A stretch of DNA of 64,000 nt from Leptodactylus fallax (GCA_947044405.1 CAMRHE010000067.1:3921501-3985500); one strand, 5' to 3'; positions 1 to 14,915 are shown, counted from the first letter of the stretch. Translations and numbers: made by a program. Notes: generated by a model not told the origin, from the letters alone.

Positions 1-2319
1 TAGTAAGGGACCTCAGAGCCCAGACATGCTGTGATCTTGAAGCTACGGTCTTCAAGATTGCTCCGTATTGAGGAGCAATCCTTTATGGATTGATAAAGCA
101 TTCGTTCTTAATGTTCTGGCTTCCTACTAGGCATGAGTCTATACTGAAACATGTCAACTCCAGACTACCTAAGGGTGTGAATATATATTATTCCCAATAC
201 TGATGTCAGTGGGACTGACTGACCAGCTAGGGTCCTTATGACTGTCTTCCAACAGATGTCAGTGAAGAGGATTGTGTAGTTTCACCAGTCTGAATCCTTT
301 TGTTTTTGTCGCGATAAGCTGCTTCCAGAGGTCTCTGGCGATGGCTTATGTCCCTTTCCTGAGATAGAGAACACTTGCATGCTTGATCAAGCTGAACATT
401 CATGTGTAAGGGGCAGCCAGGTGAAATTGCTATCAGCCTAATGAATGTATGGCCAACAGCTATCTAATGGGTATGACCAGCTTAAAGTTGATAAAAATGA
501 ACAACTGAAACCATAATGAAGGTTCATCGAGTGAACAACTAGTGATCATTTTAGCTAACCAATGACATAGGGTCATCATCTGTACATGGATTTTGAAATT
601 TTACTCTGATAGATGTACAAAAGATCTTTGGCCCACCAACAATCTTCCCTTAAAAAAATGTCCCTAATAAAGTTCCAGAAAGATTGCTATCCCTCACCAG
701 ATTTCATTGCACCGGCATGATTGACAGTAATGGCTTTTATGGACTAAAATCTGCATTGGTATAATGATCATACACCAGACGATTATTCATTCAATGACTG
801 TTCAACTATCAACCTATTTCTGTCTAATATGTATGGCCACCTTTAGGCCACATAACTCCAAAATTTTCTAGATATTAGGCTGGGTTGGAATATGACAGCT
901 AGCACTGAGTTACACTGGATATTAAGAGGGGGGAAAGTTTAATAAATACATGACCATAAGCCACATAGATCTTATCTTAGTATTAACTACCAGTATTTTA
1001 GATTTTTGACTCTAGTGCAAATACTTTCACATCAGGACAGTATATAGAGCTGTCTCCAGCTGGGAAGCCACATGCAGGAGACTAGAGAGTAAGGGGCAGA
1101 GGAGCACTGCTTTACACAATGCAAAGTAGGAGCCATGATGTAGATCGTAGATGTGTCCTATTGGATCCAAAACCTTATAGTAGGTGCTAAAACTCTTCTA
1201 TATGATTGCATTGCCCTATTCAATACCAGATCCGTCGCCTTGTTATTTCCATAGATTTTATGTTCCTGAAGGGAAAATTGACATACTTTAAGTGATTAGA
1301 ATCGCTGTGCTACGTGCACATGTCTGAAGCATAACTACAAATATATTACTGTGCCCTGCAAACCTGGTATTGCAGCACGCCAACCAAATTTTCTAAATGA
1401 CCTTCCTTCCTCAGTTTCTCCGTATACTTACTTTGATGGAAACCCTCTAGCAATGCCAGACAGACACCTGTAGGTGAATACGACAGCATCAATCTCTTCC
1501 ACCTAAATTGAGAAATGCATCTACATGACACATTGAGGCCTATAAATAAAAAACCTGCAGCACTTAAAATAATCAATCTCTTTATGTGGTACATCTCGGG
1601 GCTATTGATCAAGGTAGAAAGAAGAACTGTTCGGAGAGTGCTTTTATGTAGATGTTAATGTCTTCCAAATGAATAACAATAAGGTGAGGGATAAACAAAT
1701 AAAGGCCGGAGTTAATTATCCCGGTGATAAAAGTTTATTTTACTTTTTAACCTCAGGCATTAAGTGCAAGGTTAGTCAACCCCTGTGGAGAGAGGATTAA
1801 TGCTCTACATAAAGGAGGAGTACTCCAACATAAGAGACGTTTCATAGAATATGCACAAATTTAGCTCACATAAAATTAATCTCTGGGTAAGAGTTGTCTT
1901 TGCCATTTTCTACCTCTGCCAACCCTCATTTATAATCTTACATACCTATTTCAAAGACTTCTTTGACAGTTCTTCCTGCCTCCTACCTTTGAGTCCTTAC
2001 ATCATCAGCACCTTCATGGTATGGTATTGTAATTCATGTACATATGTATAATAAATCCACCTATTACTAGGTTTTTCCTGACACACAGAAAAAAGCGATC
2101 CTCATGCAGCAAATGCAAACATTTCAGCCCGAAATAAGCCTTTCTCAAACATGTACATTAATAACATGTACTCAACCAGAGCAGAGAAAATGTACTAGAA
2201 ACACTTCAAAAAATGAATGTGGGTTGGGTGAATCTCGCAAAATTTGCTTTGCAAATATTTGTGAGATTCCCCCACCAGACCAAACTTGTTCATTCTGAAT
2301 CGATAGTGCCTTTATGATA

Positions 2320-2710
2320 CTCTTCAGATCCCAGAGTCTACTAAGCGTATGCCTGGGGGAGATGCAGTAAAATAATAAACACTGATACTCACCATCCCTC
2401 ACCTCTCCTGGGCCCCCTTGCAGCATTGGGTGCTCCATTGTGGTCCTCTTTAATTATCTTCCACCTCCTAGGTGACATCACAGGACTCATCAAATAGTCA
2501 TGATCTTGGGATGCCAAATGTCACTGTTGAGGACCAATCACAGGCCACAGAAATCCCCAGGGACTCATGGCTTCACGCAAAGATGACCGAAGAGGACAGC
2601 AATGGAGAGCCATACACCACAAAGGAGTGCAGGAGAGGTGAGTATCAGTGTTTATTGTTTTACTGCACTTTTCCTGGGCCTCTGCATATTATACTGTGGA
2701 TTCTGAAGAG
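2320..2710. mobile_element. fold-back element with CTCTTCAGA ends
   Basis: The left end ctcttcagatcccagagt and the right end ctgaagag are inverted, and the following roughly 75 bp on each side also pair (ataaacactgatactcacc against ggtgagtatcagtgtttat). There is no coding capacity. Relatives in this window lie at 17268, 19618, 48775 and 58700-59142. It is probably a non-autonomous DNA transposon; the superfamily cannot be assigned. Confidence 0.65.
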
Positions 2711-3913
2711 AATATAATAGTGATTGATGGGGGTTAATCCCAAAAATCTTTTGGAAATTTCATAATTAACCCTGCTGGTTATAAATTGGTTAGTTCATCT
2801 TTAATTTTGACGTCTTTTTTGGTCTGGCTTTTTAACCGAATATGAGCTTATCATTTTTTGGCACCTAACAAGGTTTTTAGCACTGTTTTCAGCAAGGAAG
2901 TTCTCCAAGATAGAGCATGTTGTTTCTTTTCTCAGTACATGGTAAAAAAAACTGTATCTTACTGAAAACAATGAAACTTAAGTGAGAAAGTTTTTTGCTG
3001 TGAATTTTGGAGCAGAAAACAGCAAAATCCACGTTTACAAAAACCTCTGTGTGAATCAATAGATAGGAAAGACACATCCTGGTCCAAAACGTGTCACTTG
3101 GACATGTCTTATCTGCACACTGATATGATTATCAAGGTATGTGAATTTTTATGTCTTTCTGGCAGCATTCTATGCAGACTATAAATGTGTCAAGATCAGG
3201 ATTAACTAAGAAAGACCAGCTCTAGCTGTCTGCATCAAGGAATCCAAATGGATAGTAAGAAAGGATTTCTTGTTTGAGAAAGGGTTAACTTTTTTTCTTT
3301 CAGAGAGATTTATGACCACTTTAGCATAAAACACAATTTACACCTAGTATTGTAACAGACTCATAGAACAACCTGGAATAAAACTGATAAAACAATGACA
3401 TAATGACATTTGGTGACGGGTTTCCTATCAAATTCATGCAGGGTTTGTAGCAAGGGAAAATGTCCCATACTACTGGAGGTAGGTAGCCAAAAGTTTACAA
3501 TAAATTTCATCTACCACAGTGAATTTTGCACACAAAGATTCTTTGCCTATTCACAGAGAATGATCCTTATTACTAAACTGGCTGTATCAATAATATGTGC
3601 AACATATACATATAATACAGCCACAGGAATATCTTGAACTAGGCAAACTTTTTTATGACTTCACGTATATTCAAATATTTAGCCCAACTGGAACCTTAAA
3701 TACGGACATCTAGGGATAAAAATGGCATGTGGTCAGAATTAAAGGGTTAATATCCAAGGCAGACATAAATGGTTAAAATCCCATGTGATCCAGAATTTGA
3801 TGGTGCACTGGTGACATTCATGTCAGTCATTGGCTTGCCTCTGATCAGTATTGAGCACTTTTTGATGTTGTTACTATTAGTATTTTTCATTATTATGCAT
3901 TGTGTTCATTGTG

Positions 3914-3955
3914 ATATATATATATATATATTTTTTTTTTTTTTCCATACACAGA

Positions 3956-4004
<49 letters not shown>
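3914..4004. repeat. AT microsatellite with T-run
   Basis: (TA)n at 3914-3930, a 14-base T run, a short spacer and a second pure (TA)n tract to 4004. It generates spurious reading frames of alternating Ile-Tyr on both strands. Confidence 0.95.
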
Positions 4005-4007
<3 letters not shown>

Positions 4008-4766
4008 TTTACTGTCCTCGGTAGAATAGACAGCTTTAAGGTAGAAGACGCAAATAACAAAACACATTTTCATTGTCCTAAATTCCTTCAAATAACTAAA
4101 AATGAGACGCAGGAAGTATGACAAATACGTCCAGTGCTTTCGCCTGTTTTGAGGAGACATGAATGTACAGACCCATCACACTGCATCAAAATATCTAAGC
4201 CACAAATCTCTACCTAACTTTATCAAATCTTTATGAGGTCTTAGGCTACACTGACAAACTATGCTGTCATTACAAAAAGCTGTACTAGGCTGCCGAATAC
4301 TTATTCTCTGAGAACATGAAAAAGCCCCTGGGAATTTGTAAGAAACATTGCAAAACATGTTTATTTTTAAATTGCCCTAGGAACAAGTTTGTTTCAGTGT
4401 AACTGATGTATAAAGTGTCGCTATCTCTGTGTAATATGGAAAAATTGTGTTGGAAACAGACATGGATAATGCAACCAAAACTAGAACAAAGTGTTATGGA
4501 CCTAGTGGTAAACATATTTTATATTGGAAGAAAGTTTATATTTTCTGTTGCCCATTTTTCTCTTTACATCTTAATGATTGACATGACGTGTACAGTATAT
4601 GGAAATCTGTTTTGTCGTCTTTCCTAGATACTCAAGTAAGCTCTGTCATCTCAACAAACTTTGTATAAATTAATAGTACAGGAAATTGTAAGAAACTTTG
4701 CAATGAATTATATATTAGTGTGAAATACGTTTTTCTGTTTCCTTTCTCCCCCTCCCTCTGTTAAAC

Positions 4767-4800
4767 TGCAGGGATTTTTCACTGTAAAAATCCCTGCAGA
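4767..4800. repeat. short perfect hairpin
   Basis: ctgcagggattttt and aaaaatccctgcag form a perfect 14-bp stem around a 6-base loop, inside a CT/GA-rich stretch. No terminator-like role is implied in a eukaryotic intron. Confidence 0.7.
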
Positions 4801-6124
4801 CAGACTGCAGGTCACATGACTCAGATGACTTGTGTCTATAGAAGTCTATAGACAGAGGAGGGGAAGAAGTGAGCAGAAAGTGCAGAAGATAAGAGAAGAA
4901 GAAAGGCATAGATTAATGCTAGAGGTATCATAACATAAGCACTTTATTTACATTAGTATAATATATAGTATATGTCCTGCATGGAACTGGCTCTATTACT
5001 GTGTATGAGAAAAACAGTTATCGAGCAGATTCCGCTATGTATAGTGTACCAGCACCTAATCTCCACTCACCAGCTCAGACAGGAATGTAAACTACTGATA
5101 TAGCATGAAGAGGGGAAAACTGCTAAAACAGCAGAAAATAAGTCATAATGATCAGAAATTGTGCTGTTCCGTATGTACATGGCAGCTTATCCTAAAAAGA
5201 CACTTAAAAGAACAGATATGCTTTAAAACTTCCAGGGCCTTGATACACTGTATAAATGATTTCCTGCATACTCCTGTAGTATTACAATACAGTAAGGGTG
5301 TGGACAGTGGAGCTATTGTTTGTCTATTCCATTATTAACAGGTATCAATAGTAATATACAGTCAATATCCCACTGTAAGAGCTGGGATGCACGATAACCT
5401 TGATTCCAGTTATTTAAACCTTCAGATGCCATGGCCATAGAGACTGTATCCCGCAAGTAGTTTGTGAGAGGGAGGGGGTTCCACGGGAACTGGGATCCTC
5501 TTTCCCCTATTTGAATGGTGCAGTAGATGAGCATGTTTTTGTCACTACATTAATCTCTATGGGAATGTCAACAGCTCTGCTCTTTCTCTGGCAGTCCCAT
5601 AACATTAAATGGCATTGCAGCATGCGTACTCTGGAGTTGACAAGATTTGGGACAACTGAGTCTTCATGGGGTGTACGTAGCTATTTGTCTTCTTTCACTG
5701 CCCAAGCCTACTTCTTATCTACTAAAGTATGCTTAGTATAGGGTAAGTGCATGCAGCTGCTGAGTCCTATAAGAAGATAGTGCCCTGCTAAGGCTAAATG
5801 AGGAGGCAACAGCCAAAAGATCATGTTAGCATCTCCTCTTAGTGATAAAGCTACATTCACATTTGTGCCGAAGACTCGGTTGGAAACTCCGTCTCAATGT
5901 CCACCTGAAAACTAGCAGGGGAAAAAGACCTGCACAAATACCTTTTTCAACTGCTAATACTGACTGTGACTAAAGATATGAAATTATTCTATTACCTTGT
6001 CCACATTGGCATCATGGCTTCTGTTCTAAATAAAGTCTTCACAGCTTTGATTGATTTGTTTTTGAACAGATCCCAGTGAATCCTGGTAAAGGGAACCTGT
6101 CTCATTGAACAACTTGTCTAATCT

Positions 6125-6300
6125 GTAGGTAACATTTTATAGAGAAGGAGGAGCTCAGCAGATTGATATACGCCCACTGGACTCCTAAGTAAGGAAAGAC
6201 TTGGTATTTAAATTAATAAATTACAAGTTACACTGAATCTTTCCCATAAAACTATATATCAATCTGCTCAGCTCCTTCTGCTCTACAACATGCTGCCTAC
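6125..6300. mobile_element. MITE with roughly 45-bp inverted ends
   Basis: The left arm from gtaggtaacattttatagag to cagcagattgatata pairs imperfectly with the right arm from tatatcaatctgctcagc to ctgcctac. A typical lead-in aaagggaacctgtc lies at 6088. There is no coding capacity. Confidence 0.65.
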
Positions 6301-6429
6301 ATATAGCCTTATTCATAGTAACTGTCCATGTGTACTGATTCTTCCTGGATAACCATGTGAGGAACATAAACAAGTAAGCAGATCTCCTTACACTGCCAAG
6401 TGGACTCTATATAATATACACTGAAAAAA

Positions 6430-6806
6430 TGGGTGTGACCACCCTTTGGAGGAGGAGTCCTGGAAGTGATGATCCGGCCCCCACAGAGCCCTAATCTCAA
6501 CATAATCCAGTCTGTCTGGGATTATGTGAAGAGATAGATTGATTTGAGCAGACGATCTCCAAGATGTTTGGCACAACCTCCCTGACAAGTTCCTTGAAAA
6601 ATTGTCTGCAAGTGTACCGAGTAGAATTGATGGAAAGCAAAGAGCAAATGTCACCCCAAATATTGATTTGATTTAGATTTTTCTTTTGTTCATTCACTTA
6701 GTTTTGTTAAATCACAAATATAAACTATTAACAATTTTATATTTGAAAGCATCCCTTCTTTGCAGCATTTTTTTCACACCTACCTAAACCTTTTGCACAG
6801 TACTGT
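6430..6806 (+). mobile_element. internally deleted Tc1-type element, copy 1
   Basis: The plus strand carries the decayed end of a Tc1 transposase gene (PQSPNLNIIQSVW region at about 6480), followed by a 3' flank and the terminus ttttgcacagtactgtata ending at TA. The catalytic domain N-terminal half is absent and the frame is broken soon after the motif. The copy shares the Gln-for-Glu change with the copies at 44.7 and 53.5 kb. Confidence 0.75.
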
Positions 6807-7911
6807 ATACTAGTAGATAAGAGCATGTGCTGATTTGGTTTAGCCTCACTTCATAAAAAAGTTTAGAACCCCTTAAATAATGGAAATAATAATGATGGTA
6901 CATAAAACGAGTAGCGGACTGCTTAGTTCATGACTTCCTAGCTCTAGATTTATACGGCCGTTCCATAAATCTGACTTTGAGTCCATCTAGTAGATTAGTC
7001 AACGTCTGAATAGTCTTCTTACTAGGTTAATCTGCTACTTCTGCATCAACACTTTGTCCTATTGCTCTAAGCTAAAACTTCTCTGCCAAGATAACATAGA
7101 TTTATGGAAACGTGAGACATATCAGTCTGTTAACCACAGCACATAGATGAGCCATCTGTCTTCCTGGCCATGAGAACCGTGATAGGCCAAAGGAGATTCA
7201 TTTGACTACGTGAGATTTGATATCGGTGGAACGTCCAAAGAAGTTAATGACTTGCGTATATGTCAATAGAGAGACATGGCCCAATCCGTCCACTCTATCA
7301 GATACAGAGGCAAGCAGGTAAAACACAGATAAGAGAGACAACGTGTACTTCCATCATACATTATGGAAACCACCTCTAATTTGTTATACAACCACCATGG
7401 ACAATTCGGTAGAAGTAGAGTTTTGGACGTGGAAGCTTCCGAGGAACAGACAACACAGTGAATTTTATACTCTTTAACTCTCGGACAAGACAGTCGCATA
7501 AAAAATCTCTGACAGGTCTAATGCAGTAAAAGGCAGCTTCCCTCAGGCACTAACCTTTAAATGGATTGTTAGCGGGTCAGCATAAAACGCTCGCTTGTAA
7601 ATGTGCTTTCTTGAAACAAATTAAAGCTCCTCTTAGCTGAAGGATCCTTACAATATCACTAAGCAAATCATTAGGCGGACTCCTCTCGTCCCAAGAAGTG
7701 TTTTCAATAATGGATTAATTTATCCCCTGTCGCTGTACATATAATACAAAAATGTGAATTACCCAACTTCTTTATCAATTGATGTTGGCAAAGTATCCAT
7801 GGGGAGATAACATCTAAAATCATAAGCAACCTATATATTATTGTCTTTTTTGCATATCATTTTATGTTTGTGGGTTTTTTGCAACACACTTTCTATGTTA
7901 TTAATCATTCA

Positions 7912-8372
7912 TTATGTTCACACAGAGGAATATGGTTTGGCAGAAAAAATCTGCTTCAGGAATTTGAAGCAGATTTTAGAAGGGGGTTTAAGGGGGTGTT
8001 CACATATAGAAATTTGAGGCACAATTTGCATCAAATTCTGCCTAGCAGTAAAAATAAGTGTCCTGCTTATTCTTCAGGTGGATTCCTCCTGAGAGCTCCC
8101 ATTGAAATGAATGGGAGACAGAAAATACAACTTTTCTGTCAGTGCAGAATTGGACACGGAATTTGAATCAGAATCTATCAAAATCTGCTCGTGGAATTTG
8201 GAATTTGGCCCTGCCCAATACAGGCAAAATAGGAAAAATACAGTGGCACCCTTCTCCAAATTCAGCTTCAAATTCTGCATCAAAATCTGCTTCAAATACA
8301 GCGTCAAAATCCTCGTCAGTGAATGACAGGCAGAAATGATCTGCTTCAAATTCCTGAAGCAGAAATTTTCTA
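7912..8372. repeat. long fold-back repeat rich in TCTGCTTCAAATT
   Basis: Left-end motifs (gcagaaaaaatctgcttcag) recur inverted at the right end (caaattcctgaagcagaaat). The middle contains an array of short direct repeats (ttcaaattctgcatcaaaatctg). The repetitive interior creates ORFs in several frames. A relative lies at 51751-52092. Confidence 0.65.
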
Positions 8373-8459
8373 CTTGACAACTATTTACTTATTTAAAAAC
8401 CACATCAAAACCGCTCCAAAAAAAAACCATTCCTCCGTCACAATATGAGAGCAACGAGC

Positions 8460-8770
8460 ATTAAATGACAGATGCAGACGGAGCCCTCTGCATTTGGTGT
8501 CACTCTGCATTCATCCCAATCTAAAAATGTTACTTTTCTGATGGAGGAAAAAGTAGTGCATGCAGGATTTTTTTCTTCTATTACAAAAGCAAACAAACAT
8601 GATGTAATATAGCGTCGGTCATATTGTTTACATTAGTGTCAATGGGAATGGACACAAATGGAGGGGGCTCTGTCTTTATACATTACTCTGCTATTGTTAA
8701 TGTCCGTTGCTGTCATCCTATGATGGATAACAGCAATGGATGTTAATAATGGTAATGTGAACGTAGCTTT
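8460..8770. repeat. fold-back repeat (GATGGATAACAGC type)
   Basis: cagatgcagacggagccctc on the left and gagggggctctgtcttt on the right pair imperfectly, and the right part ends in gtgaacgtagc, a usual terminus of frog TWA-type MITEs. Borders are approximate. Confidence 0.45.
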
Positions 8771-9029
8771 GAAGGGTTTTTTTCTGCTAAAATGTGTGTT
8801 GGCATTACTAAGATATACCATCACTTTCCAATTTACTAAATGAAAATACTGTAGGGCTAGTTAAAGGGGTTACAAATTTAGGTATGCTTATGTTTATTTG
8901 AAAACCCTTTTTAGCCAGCAAGACATGCTGAGAGCTTTCAGCTCTGAAGGCTTGTAAATGCAGTTCCAGGCTACAATAATAATATAATAATAATTTATAA
9001 AGCCTTATGCACCTGGTCATCCAGTTTTT

Positions 9030-9385
9030 CATGGACCTAATGTCCATAAAAAATGTCCATGTTTATCCGTGCAAGTTCACAGACAGCACTTAATCAGATG
9101 ACAGGCAATAGTGGCATTGTGACGCCTGTTTTTCATTACATGGCTATTATAGAACCCATAAATTTCAATGGGTCTTTTCACATGACACTATCTATATCCA
9201 TTTTGATGGACAAAGATAGGGAATGTCAGGTTTTGTGACGGCTTTTAAAAAACGGACCTTCAACTAAATGGACATGTGAATAGACACATTGAATTCAATG
9301 TGTTATGAAAACAGATGTGTGATGGACATTGCAAACACCGTCATCAAATGTCCATTTTTCCCTGCGTGTGAATAAGCCTTTACTC
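9030..9385. repeat. fold-back MITE-like repeat (TGTCCAT type)
   Basis: Several copies of TGTCCAT occur on the left and ATGGACA on the right, with an internal paired segment around the ATTTCAATGGG and GAATTCAATG motifs. It ends with cctgcgtgtgaataagcctt. Borders are approximate. Confidence 0.5.
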
Positions 9386-9794
9386 AGGATCAATACAAGA
9401 TCCTCTACGTAAAATAATTCTACATGTAAATTAGAAAGTAGTTTTCAAGGGTGAACGTACACTTAGCACAAAAGAGACTAGAGAAGAAGAATTGTGTAAT
9501 ATTCTGTTATTTTACTATGCATAAGCACTTTCAACTAAAATGATTCATCCTCTAGAAAATAACAGAGAAAGTGAATACAAAAGAACATCTCAGACATAGA
9601 CACAATACAAAAGACATGGCTGCTCCAAGGAGCCTCCGGCCATGGCAGGTCAGCCGCATTGCTCTATTTATGGGCTTTATACAATTCCCTAACATGATGT
9701 AAGAGTGTCTGATTTATTCTGCACATTCACATAGATTAGCCGTTATAAATCCTATTATCTGACCACTAAGATTTCTTTTCTTCTTTATTTCCAG

Positions 9795-9915
9795 ATTTTT
9801 ATATTCGAAAATAACATCTTCTATAAAATGAATGCCGACAGCCGCCCCATTCGCTTGGTCTCCACTGGGAAAGAAGGAGTCATTTTTAACGGGCTGAGTG
9901 ACTGGCTTTATGAAG
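9795..9915 (+). CDS. dpp6: dpp6 exon A (beta-propeller)
   Basis: This 121-nt exon starts in phase 0 and ends in phase 1. It reads [18 protein letters not shown] and later [18 protein letters not shown], the conserved DPP4-family propeller segment around the N-G-x-x-D-W-x-Y-E motif. The acceptor is tttccag ending at 9794 and the donor is gaag/gtagga at 9916. The split last codon joins with AG of exon B to give Glu, recreating the E-E-E run found in the family. The frame is open on both sides of the exon, but similarity stops exactly at the splice sites. The preceding exon, expected to end with a G-W-G-P-K-G-like motif, was looked for between 1 and 9794 and not found. Confidence 0.94.
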
Positions 9916-11014
9916 GTAGGACGAATTACGTTGGAAAAATAGAGCTGTATGAATGATAGCTGACATTTTACTGTAATAAAACCATACATTAGGGCTCCAT
10001 ACAACAACATTAAAGTCCTTCGGCCCTTCAGATGCCAATATCGCTCCCATATGAAATGTGGCAAAGGGCATTGATAGCATTTTTGTGACAGATCATTGTG
10101 TCTTGTTTCTCAAATTGCATCTGCAGTCAGCTTTCCGAGAGGTATGCATCACTTTCTCTGCCTTGAACATAAATAGCCCTTGTATTTTTGATGTATAGGG
10201 TGATGTATCAAGTCTAGCAAATGTGCATTTTGCTGTAAAATTGACATGAAGTGCAGTTTGTCTCCTGGCACCAGTAGATCAAGCTACAACATTTGCTTGC
10301 AGTTTTTCCTTTGTAAACTATAATTTTATACAAGCAAAATGGAAAGGGTTAGTAAAATGGTCTGTATATCAACGAGCAAACGGCTGCTATTGAGCCATTT
10401 ACCTTTTAAAGACAGAATACTTTAATACTAAGGAGAAGACAGAAAAATGCCAGTAATAATAAAGTATCAAAAATCATATCAGGTCCATATGTTCCCCTAC
10501 AGCGCATATGTCAGAGCTGTACCAGGTTACATATGGTGTCATGTGTAGAACTGTCATGTATACATGCTATGGAAACCTACTGAGATACAGAAAGGCTGTA
10601 TTAATCTCTATACCAGCCATATTACAGTTCTGTACAAAAGAAAACCATAATTCGGCCATGTACACGATCAGCCATAATGTTAAAGCAATTAACATTGGAT
10701 ATCATGACTATGGCGCCTGTCAAGTGGTGGGATATATTTGGCAGCAAATGTACAATCAGTTCTTGAAGTTGATGTTGGAAGCAGGACATATGGGTGTAGG
10801 ATCTAAGCTACATTGACAACGACCAAATTTTGATGGCTAGATGACTGGCTCAGACCATTTCCAGATGGCAGGTCTTGTGTGGTGTTCTTGGCAGTTAGTG
10901 CTTAGTTCCTACCAAATGTGGTCCAAGGAAGGACAACCGACCAACCACAAGGTCATGGGTGCCTAAGGATCATTGATCTTTGTCCGATCTATGGAGCTTC
11001 CATCTCACGACTTA

Positions 11015-12556
<1,542 letters not shown>

Positions 12557-12579
12557 GCACTTAAAGGATCTAGAGCACT

Positions 12580-12790
12580 AGTATTTTGGAATGGAACATT
12601 GATCCAGGGATTTATTCCAATTGCCATATTTGGAGTTGGGACAGAATTTTTACCGACGGGGTAATGGGCATCTGCCTCATGGAGGTTTTTTGCCTTCCTC
12701 TGGATCAACGTGGTAATGTTGGTAGTTTTGAGATTTGAGGCAGATTTGTTGCAAAAATGTCTACAACTTATGTGAGAATATACCCTAACA
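12580..12790. repeat. dispersed repeat ending in CCTTCCTCTGGATCAAC
   Basis: A decayed copy of a repeat common in frog genomes: gatccagggatttattcc, then gttttttgccttcctctgg. A second copy is at 39050-39290. The class (SINE or LINE 3' end) is not decided by this sequence. Confidence 0.5.
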
Positions 12791-13879
12791 CTGGAAATTC
12801 TGAATGGTCCAGAGCCTTAACCAACCCAGATCTTCCAACCAGAGTACCACGTAAGGTAGACTTATGAGGAGGAGATATAGATAGTCCAACCTAAAGTCAG
12901 TATCTTTTTGTAGCTTGATTTTACACTGAATGCTATATTAGAATACAAGGTATAGTTTTCTATTAGTGTTATTGGATGGTTATATTTTTATCGAGGCTAC
13001 TATACATACCCCAGAATAACCCGTGTATGATGCAGACGCTGGAAGATCAGTTCTTCAGTGAATGATAACTAATGTCACAGTGTGACGTTAGAAAAGAGCC
13101 AGATGCTACTGGGTCCCTGGGGTTTTGCTTTACTGATTGTCATTTCCATCCTGTTTTCTTCTTCATAAAACAGCATGACAGGATATTAAACACAACAACA
13201 ACGTGACGGCAGAAATTGGCGAGCTGTCTCTAAGGTTACTTAACCTTTCCTGGACCCTCAGCCGATTCCAATCATAGCTACCTGCAGAACTTAAACAACA
13301 GGAGGTTTTTCTGTTTAAAGGGGAATTTCATTTTTGGACACAAGGGGTTAATACAGACTCCTGGGAGCACAGTTTATTTACAGTGCTACATTGATCTCAG
13401 TGTGAATAGTAGCATACTGTATATAGGGTACCCTCCTCAGATATACTTCTCCAAACCTCTTCTCATGCATTGAGTCTTGACAGCGTTGACATTGGTTATT
13501 CAGGCTGGTCATACTATTAACATTTTATTGCCCAAAGGAAAATTCTCCATTGATAGAATGGCATGTCCAGGAAGATTTGTGTTCAGCTAACTTATGATAC
13601 TCGTGTCAACAATATTGCTGTCATTGTCTATGAATGTCCCATATTGTAATATACATCTCTTTCCCTTTTATGGTCATATGTTAATATCTGTAAAGAAACA
13701 TACTCTTATTTCTTAAGATAAGAATAAGCTGTCATGTGGTGACAGGCAACCTTCCAATTACAGAGATGTAGTGGGCCCAAAATGTATATGGTTTTCAGTA
13801 TTCCAACCAGTGACGTAACAAGCAACCATAGGGTCCCATGGCAAAACCTGTAATCGGGTCTCACTCTATCATGACCACC

Positions 13880-14500
13880 TTAAAGGGTTACTGAATTTTC
13901 ATGAAAAATTGAAATATCTGCAGGGTGCAAGCAATTACTAAAGTGATCATTATATAGGAGAGCCAGGGACACTGGACTGCAAAAACAGGGCCTGATCTTG
14001 AGTACGGAGGTCCAAATTCTCCTGTTTGGATCAAGTGATATTTAAAGAGGTTGTCCAGGCATTTTTTTTTTTAATGCCTGGAGAGCCATTGAGGTGAAAA
14101 AAAAAAAAAAAATCATACTCACCTGTCCCCGATGCTCCGGTGTCCTACTGGGGTGTTCCGGTCCTTCTGCACTGGCAGCTTCTCAGGGGTCTCTTCCTGA
14201 GTTACGCTGAAGCCTCTGATTGGCCTCAGCGGTCACATGACCACTGAGGCCAATCAGCGGCCTTAGCAGGCCTCTGGAAAGAGACCTATGATATCACAAG
14301 CCCTTTGCTGAGGCCACTGATTGGCCTCAGCAGTCACGATTTAAAGCTTAGACTTGTGGTCCATTTTTGCCTGGACAACCCCTTTAAGCTCCACTTATGC
14401 TCCACTCACTGTCCATGGGACTGATGGAGATAGCAGCTATCTTTTGCAGTCCCATAGACTGGATGAATAACAACTTTTTTATAGCGGAATGGCCCTTTAA
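13880..14500. mobile_element. TTAA-flanked MITE carrying a nested MITE
   Basis: Outer ends ttaaagggttactgaatttt (13880) and ggaatggccctttaa (14500) are inverted and bounded by TTAA. The element is interrupted by the copy at 14042-14387. The ends resemble the T2/TTAA MITE class known from Xenopus. Confidence 0.65.
14042..14387. mobile_element. TTAA-flanked MITE, nested
   Basis: Ends ttaaagaggttgtccaggca and tgcctggacaacccctttaa are nearly perfect inverted repeats with TTAA on both sides (346 bp). The interior includes the tcatactcacc motif and paired ggcctcagcggtcac-like segments. Confidence 0.8.
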
Positions 14501-14742
14501 TTTATTAGCCGAGGATTTTTTTTTTTTAATGTCAGAATTTCGACTCTCTCAAATATTGCAAGCCTAGCCTTGGTAAATATTCCTGTTCTATAAGGTAAGA
14601 ACATGGACATATAAAATGAAGTTTCTATTCAATTCAATTATTTTAAAGGCTGTTAATACTAAAAATATACTTTGTTAAAAGCTTTGGCCATCGATTCGTC
14701 TTAACATTTGAATAGATAGTATAATAATGCATTTTATATATA

Positions 14743-14745
<3 letters not shown>

Positions 14746-14782
<37 letters not shown>

Positions 14783-14830
14783 CTTATGCAAGAAAAAATC
14801 AGTAGGTATACTATTCTATTATAGATATTA

Positions 14831-14878
<48 letters not shown>

Positions 14879-14915
14879 GAATAGTATACCTACTAATTTT
14901 TTCTTGCATAAGCTG
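14746..14915. repeat. near-perfect palindrome with TA tracts
   Basis: A 40-bp arm starting cagcttatgcaagaaaaaat (14780) recurs inverted at 14875-14915 with one mismatch. About 50 bp of TA-rich sequence lies between, and another (TA)n tract precedes the left arm. It could form a cruciform, and may be the remains of a MITE. Confidence 0.85.

Larger units (their letters stand above)
1..9794 (+). other. upstream dpp6 intron (3' part)
   Basis: No coding exon was found here. The first 2.3 kb and 2.7-6.1 kb show no feature I can classify apart from an AT microsatellite and a small hairpin. Recognisable repeats are a fold-back element at 2320-2710, a MITE at 6125-6300, a Tc1 remnant at about 6430-6806 and three long fold-back repeats between 7.9 and 9.4 kb. 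6.8-7.9 kb appears unique. Confidence 0.8.

Noticed and set aside
1..9794. The dpp6 exon upstream of exon A
   Set aside because: Looked for a GWGPKG-like motif followed by a donor; none was found, so it is probably outside the window.
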